Virus record (IMG/VR): IMGVR_UViG_3300048556_000716
Span: 1-46,087 of that record
Strand: one strand, 5' to 3'
Source of the DNA: a virus
Length of the DNA stretch: 46,087 nt
A program made the translations under genes and the position numbers. A model generated the notes under the pieces. It worked only from the letters and a program-made list of their open reading frames with translations, had not been told where the DNA came from and made no database searches. Position 1 is the stretch's first letter; every line of letters starts with the position of its first letter. Positions 1-6,775 of the stretch are shown here, piece by piece.

Positions 1-26
1 ACGCAAATTAATTATATAAAAATAAG

Positions 27-170
27 ATGAAAATAAAAGTATTGGCAATTATAAAAAATTTTATTTCAAATAAAAAAAAGAAACTAAAGCAAAACAATTC
101 AAAACAAAATAATTTACAATATGAACGAAATAAATATGGTTTTTTTTCAGTTAAAAATAAAGAAAATTAA
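27..170 (+). CDS. small basic hypothetical protein
   Basis: A 47-residue open frame starting at ATG and rich in lysine and asparagine, with a short hydrophobic start (MKIKVLAIIKNF). There is no clear ribosome binding site and the surrounding DNA is almost pure A/T, so chance open frames are likely here. It has no recognisable domain. It sits at the window edge, so its upstream promoter may be cut off. Confidence 0.3.
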   Translation: MKIKVLAIIKNFISNKKKKLKQNNSKQNNLQYERNKYGFFSVKNKEN

Positions 171-281
171 ATAATAATAAATAAAAACAAATTAAATTAG
201 ACTTAAATAATAAATAATAATAAATAATAAAATTTTTCAAAGTTGAAATAATAAAAAACCAAATAATATAAACCAAAATAA

Positions 282-509
282 TTGCAAATAAAAGTGGATG
301 TTGGCGAACAGAGCGTAATATTTGTCGAAAAACAAATGGAAACGAATTTCAGTCAAATAATGTCGCAAAACATAATAAAAGAAATGTATTGGATTGATGT
401 TTCGGATGGAGCAAGGGCGGTAGCAATAATGGGCGAAATAACTGATGAAAAAAAAATAGAAAGTAATTTAATATGCCTCTTTCCAATATTTAAACCAAAA
501 GAGGATTAA
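282..509 (+). CDS. hypothetical protein, start uncertain
   Basis: A 75-residue frame whose first possible codon is TTG at 282. GTG at 294 and ATG at 336 are alternatives. The composition looks like a real protein (DVGEQSVIFVEKQ, then EMYWIDVSDGARAVAIMGEI). I see no known domain, no signal peptide and no membrane span. The upstream 110 bases are A/T-only repeats with no clear promoter. Its stop is 10 bases before the convergent small gene on the other strand. Confidence 0.5.
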   Translation: MQIKVDVGEQSVIFVEKQMETNFSQIMSQNIIKEMYWIDVSDGARAVAIMGEITDEKKIESNLICLFPIFKPKED

Positions 510-518
510 CGCAAATAA

Positions 519-602
519 TTACTTACTAGGATAAAAAATAATAATAATTAAAACAAATATTATTGTTAATAAAAAAGCATCCCAAATTTCATTGAATGTC
601 AT
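519..602 (-). CDS. tiny single-span membrane peptide
   Basis: A 27-residue frame that begins one base after the stop of the gene at 604-804 on the same strand. After an N-terminal MTFNEIWDAF it is almost entirely Leu/Ile/Val/Phe and ends in a short polar tail, so it should span the membrane once. No Shine-Dalgarno site is visible and translation would have to be coupled to the upstream gene. Several peptides of this sort occur in the early region. The function is unknown. Confidence 0.4.
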   Translation of the reverse strand: MTFNEIWDAFLLTIIFVLIIIIFYPSK

Positions 603-603
603 A

Positions 604-804
604 TTAATTTTTTTTATTTTTTCGTTTATTAATTTCTACTCGTTGTAGCAATATTTCAAACTCTTCTGTTCCCATATTATTATATAAATACCAAGCATAT
701 TCTTGTATTCTCAATAATCTCTTTTCGGGAGTACCATTGACATGGTAAAAAGCGTTTGAGCTTAATAATTTGTTGACCAAATAATTATAAACATCAATAT
801 TCAT
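604..804 (-). CDS. hypothetical protein
   Basis: A 66-residue frame from ATG at 804 (MNIDVYNYLVNKLL). The frame stays open to an ATG at 858, which would add 18 hydrophobic residues. The inner start is preferred because the extra part is unusually A/T-rich and hydrophobic. The protein is mostly helical and charged, with a lysine- and asparagine-rich tail. No family is recognised. It is followed at once by a tiny membrane peptide on the same strand. Confidence 0.5.
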   Translation of the reverse strand: MNIDVYNYLVNKLLSSNAFYHVNGTPEKRLLRIQEYAWYLYNNMGTEEFEILLQRVEINKRKNKKN

Positions 805-870
805 GCCAAGAATTACACCCAAATAATTATACAAAAAATTTAATATAATAAAACACACATAAAATAATTC

Positions 871-899
871 TTGACAATGTGTGAAAAATATTTTAATGT
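871..899 (+). promoter_or_regulatory. sigma70-type promoter
   Basis: TTGACA at 871-876, a 17-base spacer, and TAATGT at 894-899. Unlike most promoters in this region it leaves a leader of about 45 bases before the ATG at 951, with AAAGGAAAA as the ribosome binding site. Confidence 0.7.
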
Positions 900-950
900 A
901 TTCTCATCAATCACAAATAATGTGTTAAAAGCGTTAAACAAAGGAAAACA

Positions 951-1289
951 ATGAGTCTAGCAAAAGAAATCAACGAAAAATTAGATGCAATACTTTTCAT
1001 GCGTAGTGAAATGCAACGCATGGATCACGACTTGGATGACGACCAAGTTCTAAATAATATAACAACAGGTGAGAAGACAAATAAAGAACAAGCGTTTGAA
1101 ATAGTTGAAGGTATGATAAATGATATTAAAAGAGAATTGAATCAAATAACAAATAACGGATTAAATATAAAAAATATTTTTACAAATAAATATTATATAA
1201 ATGATTTTATGCAAGATAAAGTATGTTCTGATATAGAATTGAATAATACTCTTAATGCTCAACAACCAAATGATATAGAATCTAATTAA
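951..1289 (+). CDS. hypothetical helical early protein
   Basis: A 112-residue protein starting at ATG behind AAAGGAAAACA, a usable Shine-Dalgarno site. The sequence is highly charged and probably helical, with an Asp/Glu-rich middle (RMDHDLDDDQVL). No domain is recognised. It has its own promoter with a real 5' leader, which sets it apart from the leaderless genes downstream. Confidence 0.7.
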   Translation: MSLAKEINEKLDAILFMRSEMQRMDHDLDDDQVLNNITTGEKTNKEQAFEIVEGMINDIKRELNQITNNGLNIKNIFTNKYYINDFMQDKVCSDIELNNTLNAQQPNDIESN

Positions 1290-1302
1290 TTAAAATATTT
1301 GT

Positions 1303-1331
1303 TTGACAGGTTTTATATTTGATGCTAGTAT
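1303..1331 (+). promoter_or_regulatory. sigma70-type promoter
   Basis: TTGACA at 1303-1308, a 17-base spacer, and TAGTAT at 1326-1331. The transcript would have a leader of about 28 bases carrying AAAAGGAG before the ATG at 1366. Confidence 0.75.
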
Positions 1332-1365
1332 ATTCTTATAACATTCAAAAAAGGAGATAATAATT

Positions 1366-1557
1366 ATGGCTAATATAGCAAAATGTGCAAGAGCGACAGC
1401 AGTAATGAACAAAGTAAGAGGCAGAGACCCTTTCGCTTTTACTCGCAGGTTCATGGGTTACAACGAGGCAACCGAAGGTATTCTCGCCCAACAAAGGGAA
1501 GCGGATCGTAGGTTAAGACAAATACAAGCTAAAAAACTAGCAAAAGGGGTAGCGTAA
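1366..1557 (+). CDS. small basic hypothetical protein
   Basis: A 63-residue Arg/Lys-rich protein with the strongest Shine-Dalgarno site in the region (AAAAAAGGAGATAATAATT before the ATG). The C-terminal half (QREADRRLRQIQAKKLAKG) should be a basic helix, so nucleic acid or RNA polymerase binding is possible but unproven. Its stop TAA overlaps the next ATG as TAATG, which couples the two genes. Confidence 0.75.
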   Translation: MANIAKCARATAVMNKVRGRDPFAFTRRFMGYNEATEGILAQQREADRRLRQIQAKKLAKGVA

Positions 1558-1817
1558 TGGATGCGACAATTAAACCTCTTAGTGATAAAGTTAGTATGTT
1601 TGCATCTAACGATGAATTATACGAACAATTAACCAACAAAGAATTAATGTTAATTAAAATGGTTAAGGCGGAAGAATTCGTTGATGATTTATATAGAGCA
1701 CACGATTCTGAAGCAAATAAAAAACTATTTCCCCCCGAAAAAAGTTGGTTTAAAATAAAAGAATTATTGAGAGAATTACGCGAATTAAATAAAAAACAAA
1801 TAACCCCTAAAATATAA
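1557..1817 (+). CDS. hypothetical helical protein
   Basis: An 86-residue protein whose ATG overlaps the stop of the preceding gene (TAATG), so it should be translated by coupling. It is charged and helical throughout, ending in a basic stretch (ELRELNKKQITPKI). No known family. It is the last gene before the structured RNA. Confidence 0.7.
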   Translation: MDATIKPLSDKVSMFASNDELYEQLTNKELMLIKMVKAEEFVDDLYRAHDSEANKKLFPPEKSWFKIKELLRELRELNKKQITPKI

Positions 1818-1826
1818 AAATAATAG

Positions 1827-1855
1827 TTGACAAATAACAAATAATATAGTAATAT
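1827..1855 (+). promoter_or_regulatory. promoter of the structured RNA
   Basis: TTGACA at 1827-1832, a 17-base spacer, and TAATAT at 1850-1855. No coding frame follows before the terminator at 2226-2277, so this promoter appears to serve a non-coding transcript starting near 1862. Confidence 0.75.
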
Positions 1856-1861
1856 ATAATA

Positions 1862-2274
1862 TATAAAATTGAGAAGGATAAACTCAAATAAATAAAATAA
1901 TCCAAAATTTTTGTTCTTTTACATTTTAAATTTTGAGCATAGATCTCGCAAGCATTAAGTTGCTAAAAGCCAATTCTTGTAAGTCTCAATTCACTTTGGA
2001 AGGGCTTATAATCCTTCCTGTGGGTGACCGAATGAGCCTGTCGTGAGCGGGCTAAGGTATGCAGATCCCTGTGGTGGGGTTGGTAGAGTCCAATCGGATG
2101 AGCCAAATGACAACACCAAGTCTAGTCTGTAGTTGGAAGTAGGTACACCATGAACTGATGTTCACGCCGAAAACTTGAGGGTATACAGTAGCCCCTCCCC
2201 ACACAATTTTCTCTGATATCCTCGACCCTCCTTGGTTCTCTCTTGCCCGCCACCTGAACCAAGGAGGGTTTTTG
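1862..2274 (+). ncRNA. large structured non-coding RNA, unknown class
   Basis: About 410 nt lie between a good promoter and a strong intrinsic terminator, with no credible open frame. From about 1930 the base composition rises sharply in G and C compared with the flanks, as expected for a folded RNA in an AT-rich genome. Hairpins I can see are GGAAGG/CCTTCC (1998-2003 with 2013-2018), AGCCTG/CGGGCT (2035-2040 with 2048-2053, loop TCGTGAG), a two-step stem CCAA-CTA/TAG-TTGG (2116-2136), TGAAC/GTTCA with a TGAT loop (2151-2164) and GAGGG/CCCTC (2177-2197). TGTGGG (2019-2024) could pair with CCCACA (2198-2203) and close the whole domain. It lacks the end sequences of tmRNA and the conserved blocks of RNase P RNA. 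I cannot assign it to a known family such as GOLLD or ROOL without a covariance search. Confidence 0.75.
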
Positions 2275-2277
2275 TTT
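2226..2277 (+). terminator. intrinsic terminator of the structured RNA
   Basis: A 13-bp perfect stem (CCCTCCTTGGTTC at 2226-2238 with GAACCAAGGAGGG at 2256-2268), a 17-base loop, then TTTTTGTTT. Its T-run overlaps the -35 box of the next promoter by two bases. Confidence 0.9.
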
Positions 2278-2304
2278 GACAGCTGCTTTTTTATTTATTA
2301 TAGT
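2276..2304 (+). promoter_or_regulatory. leaderless early promoter
   Basis: TTGACA 2276-2281, 17-base spacer, TATAGT 2299-2304, then 6 bases to the ATG at 2311. The predicted first transcribed base is the A of the ATG. Confidence 0.8.
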
Positions 2305-2310
2305 ATACTC

Positions 2311-2565
2311 ATGAAAACATTAAAAGATATCTTATCAAACTACGGGTACATGAACAGCAATCAGCTTAAAGAAATAGCTGAGCACTTCCCTGCATTCAGG
2401 GTTGTCATTAAATGGGGCGGACTTCCCCGCGAGCGTCTTCCAGCCTGGGAGGCAATATCCAGGATTAAATCAGTGGAGACCCAAAACATCGATTACTGTA
2501 GAGAGGTGTTTATCTCAGGTACTGAATACAACGCACTCAAACAAGCTTTCAACATCGCCGACTAA
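2311..2565 (+). CDS. hypothetical early protein
   Basis: An 84-residue protein. The start at ATG 2311 is fixed by the promoter geometry: the frame stays open further upstream, but that part lies in the terminator and promoter. Predicted leaderless. A helical N-terminus (MKTLKDILSNYGYMNSNQLKEIAEHF) is followed by a proline-rich WGGLPRERLPAWEA segment. Codon use is less A/T-rich than its neighbours. No family recognised. Confidence 0.75.
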   Translation: MKTLKDILSNYGYMNSNQLKEIAEHFPAFRVVIKWGGLPRERLPAWEAISRIKSVETQNIDYCREVFISGTEYNALKQAFNIAD

Positions 2566-2589
2566 CAAACATTATTAACCAAAAAACAT

Positions 2590-2661
2590 ATGGAACCATT
2601 GCTAATATTAACATTGGCGATTACACTAGGAATAAAATTATTAGTAGAGGAAGTAATATAA
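2590..2661 (+). CDS. tiny single-span membrane peptide
   Basis: A 23-residue frame beginning MEPLLILTLAIT and ending in a short acidic tail (VEEVI). It is 24 bases behind the gene at 2311-2565 and would share its transcript, ended by the terminator at 2800-2827. No ribosome binding site is clear. It resembles other tiny hydrophobic peptides in this region. The function is unknown. Confidence 0.4.
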   Translation: MEPLLILTLAITLGIKLLVEEVI

Positions 2662-2799
2662 TAATATACAGTATAATATATAACAAATAATAAAAATAAA
2701 AATTTAATCAAAATGGACTAGTATAAATAATAAATAATCAAAATAAATAATAAAAAAATTTTAAATAAATAAATAATTTGATTATGATTACCTCCTTGG
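2662..2799. other. A/T-only intergenic stretch
   Basis: About 140 bases of near-pure A/T with repeated AAATAATA words and no credible gene. It precedes the terminator, palindrome and promoter that fill the rest of the gap up to 2984. Confidence 0.6.
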
Positions 2800-2827
2800 C
2801 CCCCACCGTAATTGGTGGGGGTTTTTT
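2800..2827 (+). terminator. intrinsic terminator
   Basis: CCCCCACC (2800-2807), loop GTAATT, GGTGGGGG (2814-2821), then TTTTTT. Confidence 0.9.
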
Positions 2828-2840
2828 ATTGGTCAACTTT

Positions 2841-2920
2841 ACGCTTTTGTAAGTCTTTGTTTATCAAGCACTTCTGAGATCGGCTGCCGCGCTAGCTAAG
2901 TCTTTGATATTCAATGAATT
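2841..2920. repeat. palindromic early cassette element, copy 1
   Basis: The left arm ACGCTTTTGTAAGTC...ATCAAGCACTT and the right arm CTAAGTCTTTGATATTCAATGAATT flank the conserved centre CGGCTGCCGCG. It folds into one long imperfect hairpin. The promoter for the gene at 2984 follows within 30 bases. Confidence 0.8.
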
Positions 2921-2948
2921 AAAAAACTCAAATTAATTCACTTTTTTC

Positions 2949-2977
2949 TTGTGTTAAATTGTTTTTTATGCGATACT
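2949..2977 (+). promoter_or_regulatory. leaderless early promoter
   Basis: TTGTGT 2949-2954 inside the recurrent TTTTTTCTTG block, 17-base spacer, GATACT 2972-2977, then 6 bases to ATG 2984. Confidence 0.7.
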
Positions 2978-2983
2978 ATGTAT

Positions 2984-3100
2984 ATGAAAGCGAGAGACAT
3001 AAAGATCAGAAAACCAATTGTCTTCACTAAGTCAAGACCTCACAAGGTCAAGATTAAAACAATCCACAGAAAACTAAAACACAAGGAATTATTAGCATGA
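2984..3100 (+). CDS. tiny basic protein
   Basis: A 38-residue, strongly Lys/Arg/His-rich frame (MKARDIKIRKPIVF, later RPHKVKIKTIHRKLKHK). The start is set by the promoter geometry, so it is predicted leaderless. Its stop overlaps the next start as ATGA. The charge suggests nucleic-acid or ribosome contact, but no family is recognised. Confidence 0.65.
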   Translation: MKARDIKIRKPIVFTKSRPHKVKIKTIHRKLKHKELLA

Positions 3101-3324
3101 ATATTAACGAAGATTATTTAAGTTCAGATTGCCCAAACGCAGATGAAGTAATGACTCAAGGCATGGGTTGGATTTGGAAACATTTCATTGAACCTAACGC
3201 AGATCAAATTACAGAAGAACAAGCAGAAATGCTTACAATGATTGGGATCAGTTTTAAAATGGTCGCAGAACAAGCAGATGCTTACGATCAAACTTTTGAA
3301 GAAAGCCCATATTTAAACAATTAA
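3097..3324 (+). CDS. acidic hypothetical protein
   Basis: A 75-residue, Glu/Asp-rich protein (DYLSSDCPNADEV, then ITEEQAEMLTMIGISF). It is joined to the upstream basic 38-residue gene by an ATGA overlap. A very basic and a very acidic small protein translated in tandem could form a pair, but this is only inference from charge and coupling. Confidence 0.7.
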   Translation: MNINEDYLSSDCPNADEVMTQGMGWIWKHFIEPNADQITEEQAEMLTMIGISFKMVAEQADAYDQTFEESPYLNN

Positions 3325-3327
3325 CTC

Positions 3328-3356
3328 TTGACAAAAAACATTATAACTATTATATT
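3328..3356 (+). promoter_or_regulatory. leaderless early promoter
   Basis: TTGACA 3328-3333, 17-base spacer, TATATT 3351-3356, 6 bases to ATG 3363. A near-consensus promoter. Confidence 0.9.
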
Positions 3357-3362
3357 ACTATC

Positions 3363-4235
3363 ATGAATACAGAAGAAAACACCAATATCGCTCCTCGCAA
3401 ATCCGTTAACTTGCACATTTGCGGAGGTAATCGTACAATCGTAGACTTTGACGAAGTTCAAGCTGTACCAACTCCAATGCCTACAATGCGTACAAAACCA
3501 AACAAAAGAACAGGGGAATTTGCCATTTCTCACCAACCAATTGCTCATGAAGCTCTTGTAGTTCGCACTAAAGATTCTCTCACTAGCAGAGGTTTCACCA
3601 TTCAAGATGAGCTACACTCTCTCGCTAGGGACAACCAACATTACTTTGGATTGTTCTCTGTAGATCATCCTGATCGTGATCCATCAGATCGTGGGTGCGT
3701 TGTAGGGGTTCGTAATTCTCACGACAAAACTTTTCCTGCGGGACTTTGTGCAGGTGATGCACCATTTGTTTGCGATAATTTAATTTTTACAAACACCATA
3801 AAACTTGCTCGCAGACATACTCGCAACATTATGAACGATCTCGATTTTATGATCAATCGTGCTTTGGGTAAATTGTTTGGCTTTTGGCATGGGCAAGATG
3901 AGAGAGTAAAGGCTTATCAAGATCGCTCTGTTGGCAATGTTCTAGCTCACGATCTTATCATAAAAGCAGTTCGTGCAGGTGCTTTACCAAAATCAAAAAT
4001 TCTTGATGTTGCAGATCAATGGGAATCAAGCGATCATGTTGAATTCAAAGATCGCAATATAAATTCTCTCTACAACGCTTTCACAGAGATTTACAAAGGT
4101 AACTTGGTTGCCTTGCCAAATCGTTCAGACGCTCTTCATTCTGTTCTTGATAGTTATGTTGACTTCAATATTGATAACCATGTTGAAAATACTATTGACA
4201 TGGAAGTCGTAGAGGGCGAATTGGTAGAAGTTTAA
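3363..4235 (+). CDS. DUF932-like protein
   Basis: A 290-residue protein with the hallmark middle of DUF932-type phage and plasmid proteins: VRNSHDKTFPAGL (residues about 119-131), FVCDNL (about 139-144) and KLARRHT (about 152-158). The biochemical role of the family is not established. It is often found in phage early regions and mobile elements. The N-terminal 110 residues carry the usual presentation of a short basic PNKRTG loop and an FGLFSVD strand. The gene has its own strong leaderless promoter and ends at a strong terminator, so it is a single-gene transcription unit. Codon use is less A/T-biased than in the late genes. Confidence 0.75.
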   Translation: MNTEENTNIAPRKSVNLHICGGNRTIVDFDEVQAVPTPMPTMRTKPNKRTGEFAISHQPIAHEALVVRTKDSLTSRGFTIQDELHSLARDNQHYFGLFSVDHPDRDPSDRGCVVGVRNSHDKTFPAGLCAGDAPFVCDNLIFTNTIKLARRHTRNIMNDLDFMINRALGKLFGFWHGQDERVKAYQDRSVGNVLAHDLIIKAVRAGALPKSKILDVADQWESSDHVEFKDRNINSLYNAFTEIYKGNLVALPNRSDALHSVLDSYVDFNIDNHVENTIDMEVVEGELVEV

Positions 4236-4257
4236 ATATTGGTTTGTCGTTTCGTTG

Positions 4258-4285
4258 ACTCCCCCCAAATGGGGGGAGTTTTTTT
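4258..4285 (+). terminator. intrinsic terminator
   Basis: ACTCCCCCC (4258-4266), loop AAAT, GGGGGGAGT (4271-4279), then a run of seven T. It ends the DUF932-like gene. Confidence 0.92.
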
Positions 4286-4303
4286 ATGCCCAAAATTACT
4301 AAA

Positions 4304-4380
4304 GCGCAAGTCCTTGTTTATCAAGCACTTATGAGCGCGGCAGCCGAATGATATAAGTATTTGATTGACAAGCGTTTAAA
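4304..4380. repeat. palindromic early cassette element, copy 2
   Basis: The left arm CAAGTCCTTGTTTATCAAGCACTTATGA, centre GCGCGGCAGCCG and right arm ATAAGTATTTGATTGACAAGCG match the other copies. This copy has the A-centred form of the core palindrome. Confidence 0.75.
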
Positions 4381-4405
4381 AATTTAAAATTATTTAACTT
4401 TTTTC

Positions 4406-4434
4406 TTGCAGTAATTATAAAAATGGCTTAGTAT
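4406..4434 (+). promoter_or_regulatory. leaderless early promoter
   Basis: TTGCAG 4406-4411 in the TTTTTTCTTG block, 17-base spacer, TAGTAT 4429-4434, 6 bases to ATG 4441. Confidence 0.8.
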
Positions 4435-4440
4435 GTTTAC

Positions 4441-4854
4441 ATGATACTGAGAAACCAACAAGACCCACGATATAGAATCAAAAAGAATCGTCCCGTATAT
4501 GTTTACAAGAATCTTCATAAAGATTGTTGGAGCATCAAGCAACATGGTTTAGTTAAAGCTCACATCCCAAAGGATCATGCTATTGGATTATGGGATTGCT
4601 ATTTTCATGTCGATGCCAAAGGCAGAGAAAAAGTTCTTCGTGAGAAGCGTAAGAATGTTCATGCTTTTGTTAAGGGTTATCTTCAGGATGCAGAAAATGT
4701 ATCTTGCAATCCCCAAGTTATCAGCAGGGAAGTCGAGGTAACATATAACCCCTACAAGTATGAGACTTTTGTAGAGAAGGAAACCGAAAAGTTTGCATAC
4801 TATGCAGACGAAGTATTATTAACACACAACAAAGTAACCGCTTATATATCATGA
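4441..4854 (+). CDS. conserved-looking phage hypothetical protein
   Basis: A 137-residue basic protein. The first half is well ordered (PVYVYKNLHKDCWSIKQHG, then GREKVLREKRKNVHAFVKGY). I recall this pattern from unrelated phages as a conserved family of unknown function, but cannot name it with certainty. The start is fixed by the leaderless promoter. Its stop overlaps the next gene (ATGA). Confidence 0.75.
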   Translation: MILRNQQDPRYRIKKNRPVYVYKNLHKDCWSIKQHGLVKAHIPKDHAIGLWDCYFHVDAKGREKVLREKRKNVHAFVKGYLQDAENVSCNPQVISREVEVTYNPYKYETFVEKETEKFAYYADEVLLTHNKVTAYIS

Positions 4855-5033
4855 ATTACACAGACGAAAATATTACGGAAGTAGCACAAAAAATTGTAGA
4901 AGATATGGATCTTGATGATCTTATAAGTTATGTCTATGATGACCTTGTAGCTCTTTTTGAAAAAGATGAAGAATTGTTTAATGCCAATTGGGATTGTTTG
5001 GATATGGACACATACCTTGAAAAGGAAAAGTAA
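4851..5033 (+). CDS. small acidic hypothetical protein
   Basis: A 60-residue, very acidic, helical protein (EDMDLDDLISYVYDDLVALFEKDEELF). It starts at an ATGA overlap with the upstream gene. No family recognised. One base separates its stop from the next ATG. Confidence 0.7.
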   Translation: MNYTDENITEVAQKIVEDMDLDDLISYVYDDLVALFEKDEELFNANWDCLDMDTYLEKEK

Positions 5034-5034
5034 A

Positions 5035-5238
5035 ATGAAAGAAGAATTATACTCAATTAAAACCGCCATTGACGGACTTAGCGATGAGATACTAGAACAT
5101 CGCAGACACGCAAACATGGAGGATCTCGTCAAGGTAATGAAGAACATTAACGATAACCTTGTTGCAATTAGTTTTGACTTAAAAGATTTAGTTGAAGCAA
5201 AAAAATTCGAAAACGAGTTGAAAACTGCACTCAGATAG
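5035..5238 (+). CDS. small helical hypothetical protein
   Basis: A 67-residue helical protein. The start chosen is ATG 5035, one base behind the upstream stop (AAAAGTAAAATG). An upstream extension of the frame lies entirely inside the previous gene and is not expected. Heptad-like hydrophobics (LVKVMKNINDNLVAISFDLKDLV) suggest a coiled coil. Its stop sits at the edge of palindrome copy 3. Confidence 0.65.
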   Translation: MKEELYSIKTAIDGLSDEILEHRRHANMEDLVKVMKNINDNLVAISFDLKDLVEAKKFENELKTALR

Positions 5239-5320
5239 GTAAATCCTTTATAGTCAATCACTTAGGTGGCTGGCTGCCGCGCTAGCTAAGTGCTTAACAT
5301 TCAACGATTTACAAAAGCAT
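5238..5320. repeat. palindromic early cassette element, copy 3
   Basis: The left arm GTAAATCCTTTATAGTCAATCACTTAGG, centre GGCTGGCTGCCGCG and right arm CTAAGTGCTTAACATTCAACGATTTAC. The right arm runs into AAAAGCATTTTTATT, then the promoter. Confidence 0.8.
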
Positions 5321-5337
5321 TTTTATTTAGTTTTTAT

Positions 5338-5366
5338 TTGACAGAAACTAAAAATTGCCTTAGTTT
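5338..5366 (+). promoter_or_regulatory. leaderless early promoter
   Basis: TTGACA 5338-5343, 17-base spacer, TAGTTT 5361-5366, 6 bases to ATG 5373. It heads a run of nine genes up to palindrome copy 4. Confidence 0.85.
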
Positions 5367-5372
5367 TATGTT

Positions 5373-5549
5373 ATGCAAGAAACAATAGATATGACACCAA
5401 AATGGACAGCAGTCGTTAGAATATTAACTGAAGTGCTTATGAGCCCAAAAGCAGGACACGCGGATAAATGCAATGCTGTAACTGAATTACTAAACCTCGC
5501 AAAGATTGTAGACGATCAAAACGAAAGGATAAAAAATGACACAAAGTGA
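5373..5549 (+). CDS. small hypothetical protein
   Basis: A 58-residue protein and the first gene of a long early operon. Its leaderless start is fixed by the promoter. The sequence is helical (KWTAVVRILTEVLMSPK). It overlaps the next start by 14 bases in another frame. No family recognised. Confidence 0.7.
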   Translation: MQETIDMTPKWTAVVRILTEVLMSPKAGHADKCNAVTELLNLAKIVDDQNERIKNDTK

Positions 5550-5760
5550 AATTAGAATAATGATATTAAACATCGTTAACGGAAACATTCGCTATGCGAA
5601 TCCCGCAGATCCAATGAATGTCAAGAAAGCTGAAGACTTGGGTATTGATTACTTCACTACTCAATCAGCGGAAGAAGTCTTAGATGATATCATTACAGAC
5701 TTGACAAGCTTGCAAGATGAGCTTAGGATAGAATCATCTTTTCAATCAGCACAACTATAA
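5536..5760 (+). CDS. small acidic hypothetical protein
   Basis: A 74-residue protein with AAAGGATAAAAA as ribosome binding site inside the end of the preceding gene. The C-terminal half is acidic and helical (AEEVLDDIITDLTSLQDEL). Second gene of the 5373-8164 operon. No family recognised. Confidence 0.75.
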   Translation: MTQSEIRIMILNIVNGNIRYANPADPMNVKKAEDLGIDYFTTQSAEEVLDDIITDLTSLQDELRIESSFQSAQL

Positions 5761-5782
5761 CACACAGGACACAAGGAGAAAA

Positions 5783-6775
5783 ATGACAACTATAGCACAA
5801 TTACAAACCAAAAAAAGAAAAAGCAAGAAAACTACTTCTTTGCAAGTTAACCAAAGCAAAGTTACCGCAGAAAAACAATTCAACAAAATTTTTAAACAAA
5901 AAGAGTTTAAGCATTTTATCTACGATTTTGGTGTCAAAGATTTACCTTTGCTCGATCATATGCTATCCGATCAAGTAAACAATCCCTCAAGAAATCGTGG
6001 CAAAGCAGATGACAACATCAAGAGATTATTTCGTTGTCTTCAAGCGGGTCAATGGTTTTTCGAGTCAATCGACATTCTCATCAATGAAAGAGGCGAGCTT
6101 CTTAATGGTCAACATACATTGGAGGCTATTAACCAACACCTTCTTGACGCAAAAACACCAAGAGATGCTGTAGTGAAAGTTGGCTTCAAGTTAGGAGTTG
6201 ATTCAAGAGCAATGCCTTATCTCGACACTCAAAAGAAAAGAAGTCCACATCAAAATCTTAGAATTAAACAAGGTGGTGTGGATATTAAACTTAATCGAGC
6301 ACAAGAGTATATTGTATTAACTGAAGGTAAAAATTTAGTACATGGTTCTCCTTTCGCTAAAGGTAAGATCGTAAACTTTTTTGAATACGATAGCGTTATT
6401 AAAAAGCATTCTAGTATGTTAAACAGAGTGTTTGGTAATCGAGTATTCTGCTCAGACTTTCCTCATATTGGCATCAGTTACCCTTTGTTCTGTGTTGCCA
6501 AAGAAGATGAAGAGCTTGCAAACACTATTCTTGATGAGATTTGCGACATTCATAACGAAAGCAATCGAGGAGTCTCAAAATGGTATCCTTATGAGAAACA
6601 AATTCCTGTAGAGCACGAATTGATAGAAAAGTTTAGACAAGAAAAACATCTCAAAATGTCAGGAATGACAAGCAAGACGGGCAGAGATTGTTATCGTGCC
6701 GAAGAGTTTTATCCATTAGCAGTTAATTGGTTAGTTGAGAAGTGCGATCTTGATCGCAACATTTTTCCAAAATGA
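5783..6775 (+). CDS. ParB-like nuclease-fold protein
   Basis: A 330-residue protein behind a clear ribosome binding site (AAGGAGAAAA). After a basic tail (KKRKSKKTT) it has the element ILINERGELLNGQHTLEAI at about residues 98-116. This resembles the (D/N)GQHRL box of ParB/DndB-type proteins, in which an acidic and a histidine residue serve nucleotide or DNA chemistry. The usual Arg after QH is replaced by Thr. The C-terminal half is helical. Such proteins in phages are mostly uncharacterised. It overlaps the following GIY-YIG-like gene by ATGA, so the two may act together on DNA. The assignment rests on one motif. Confidence 0.55.
   Translation: MTTIAQLQTKKRKSKKTTSLQVNQSKVTAEKQFNKIFKQKEFKHFIYDFGVKDLPLLDHMLSDQVNNPSRNRGKADDNIKRLFRCLQAGQWFFESIDILINERGELLNGQHTLEAINQHLLDAKTPRDAVVKVGFKLGVDSRAMPYLDTQKKRSPHQNLRIKQGGVDIKLNRAQEYIVLTEGKNLVHGSPFAKGKIVNFFEYDSVIKKHSSMLNRVFGNRVFCSDFPHIGISYPLFCVAKEDEELANTILDEICDIHNESNRGVSKWYPYEKQIPVEHELIEKFRQEKHLKMSGMTSKTGRDCYRAEEFYPLAVNWLVEKCDLDRNIFPK

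Noticed and set aside
1862-2274. tmRNA, RNase P RNA or a group I intron
   Set aside because: There is no tRNA-like end with GTTCGA and CCA, no RNase P conserved blocks, no interrupted gene on either side, and it has its own promoter and terminator.
4842-5261. 139-residue open frame on the minus strand
   Set aside because: It covers two small coupled + strand genes that have better starts, and it contains part of palindrome copy 3.
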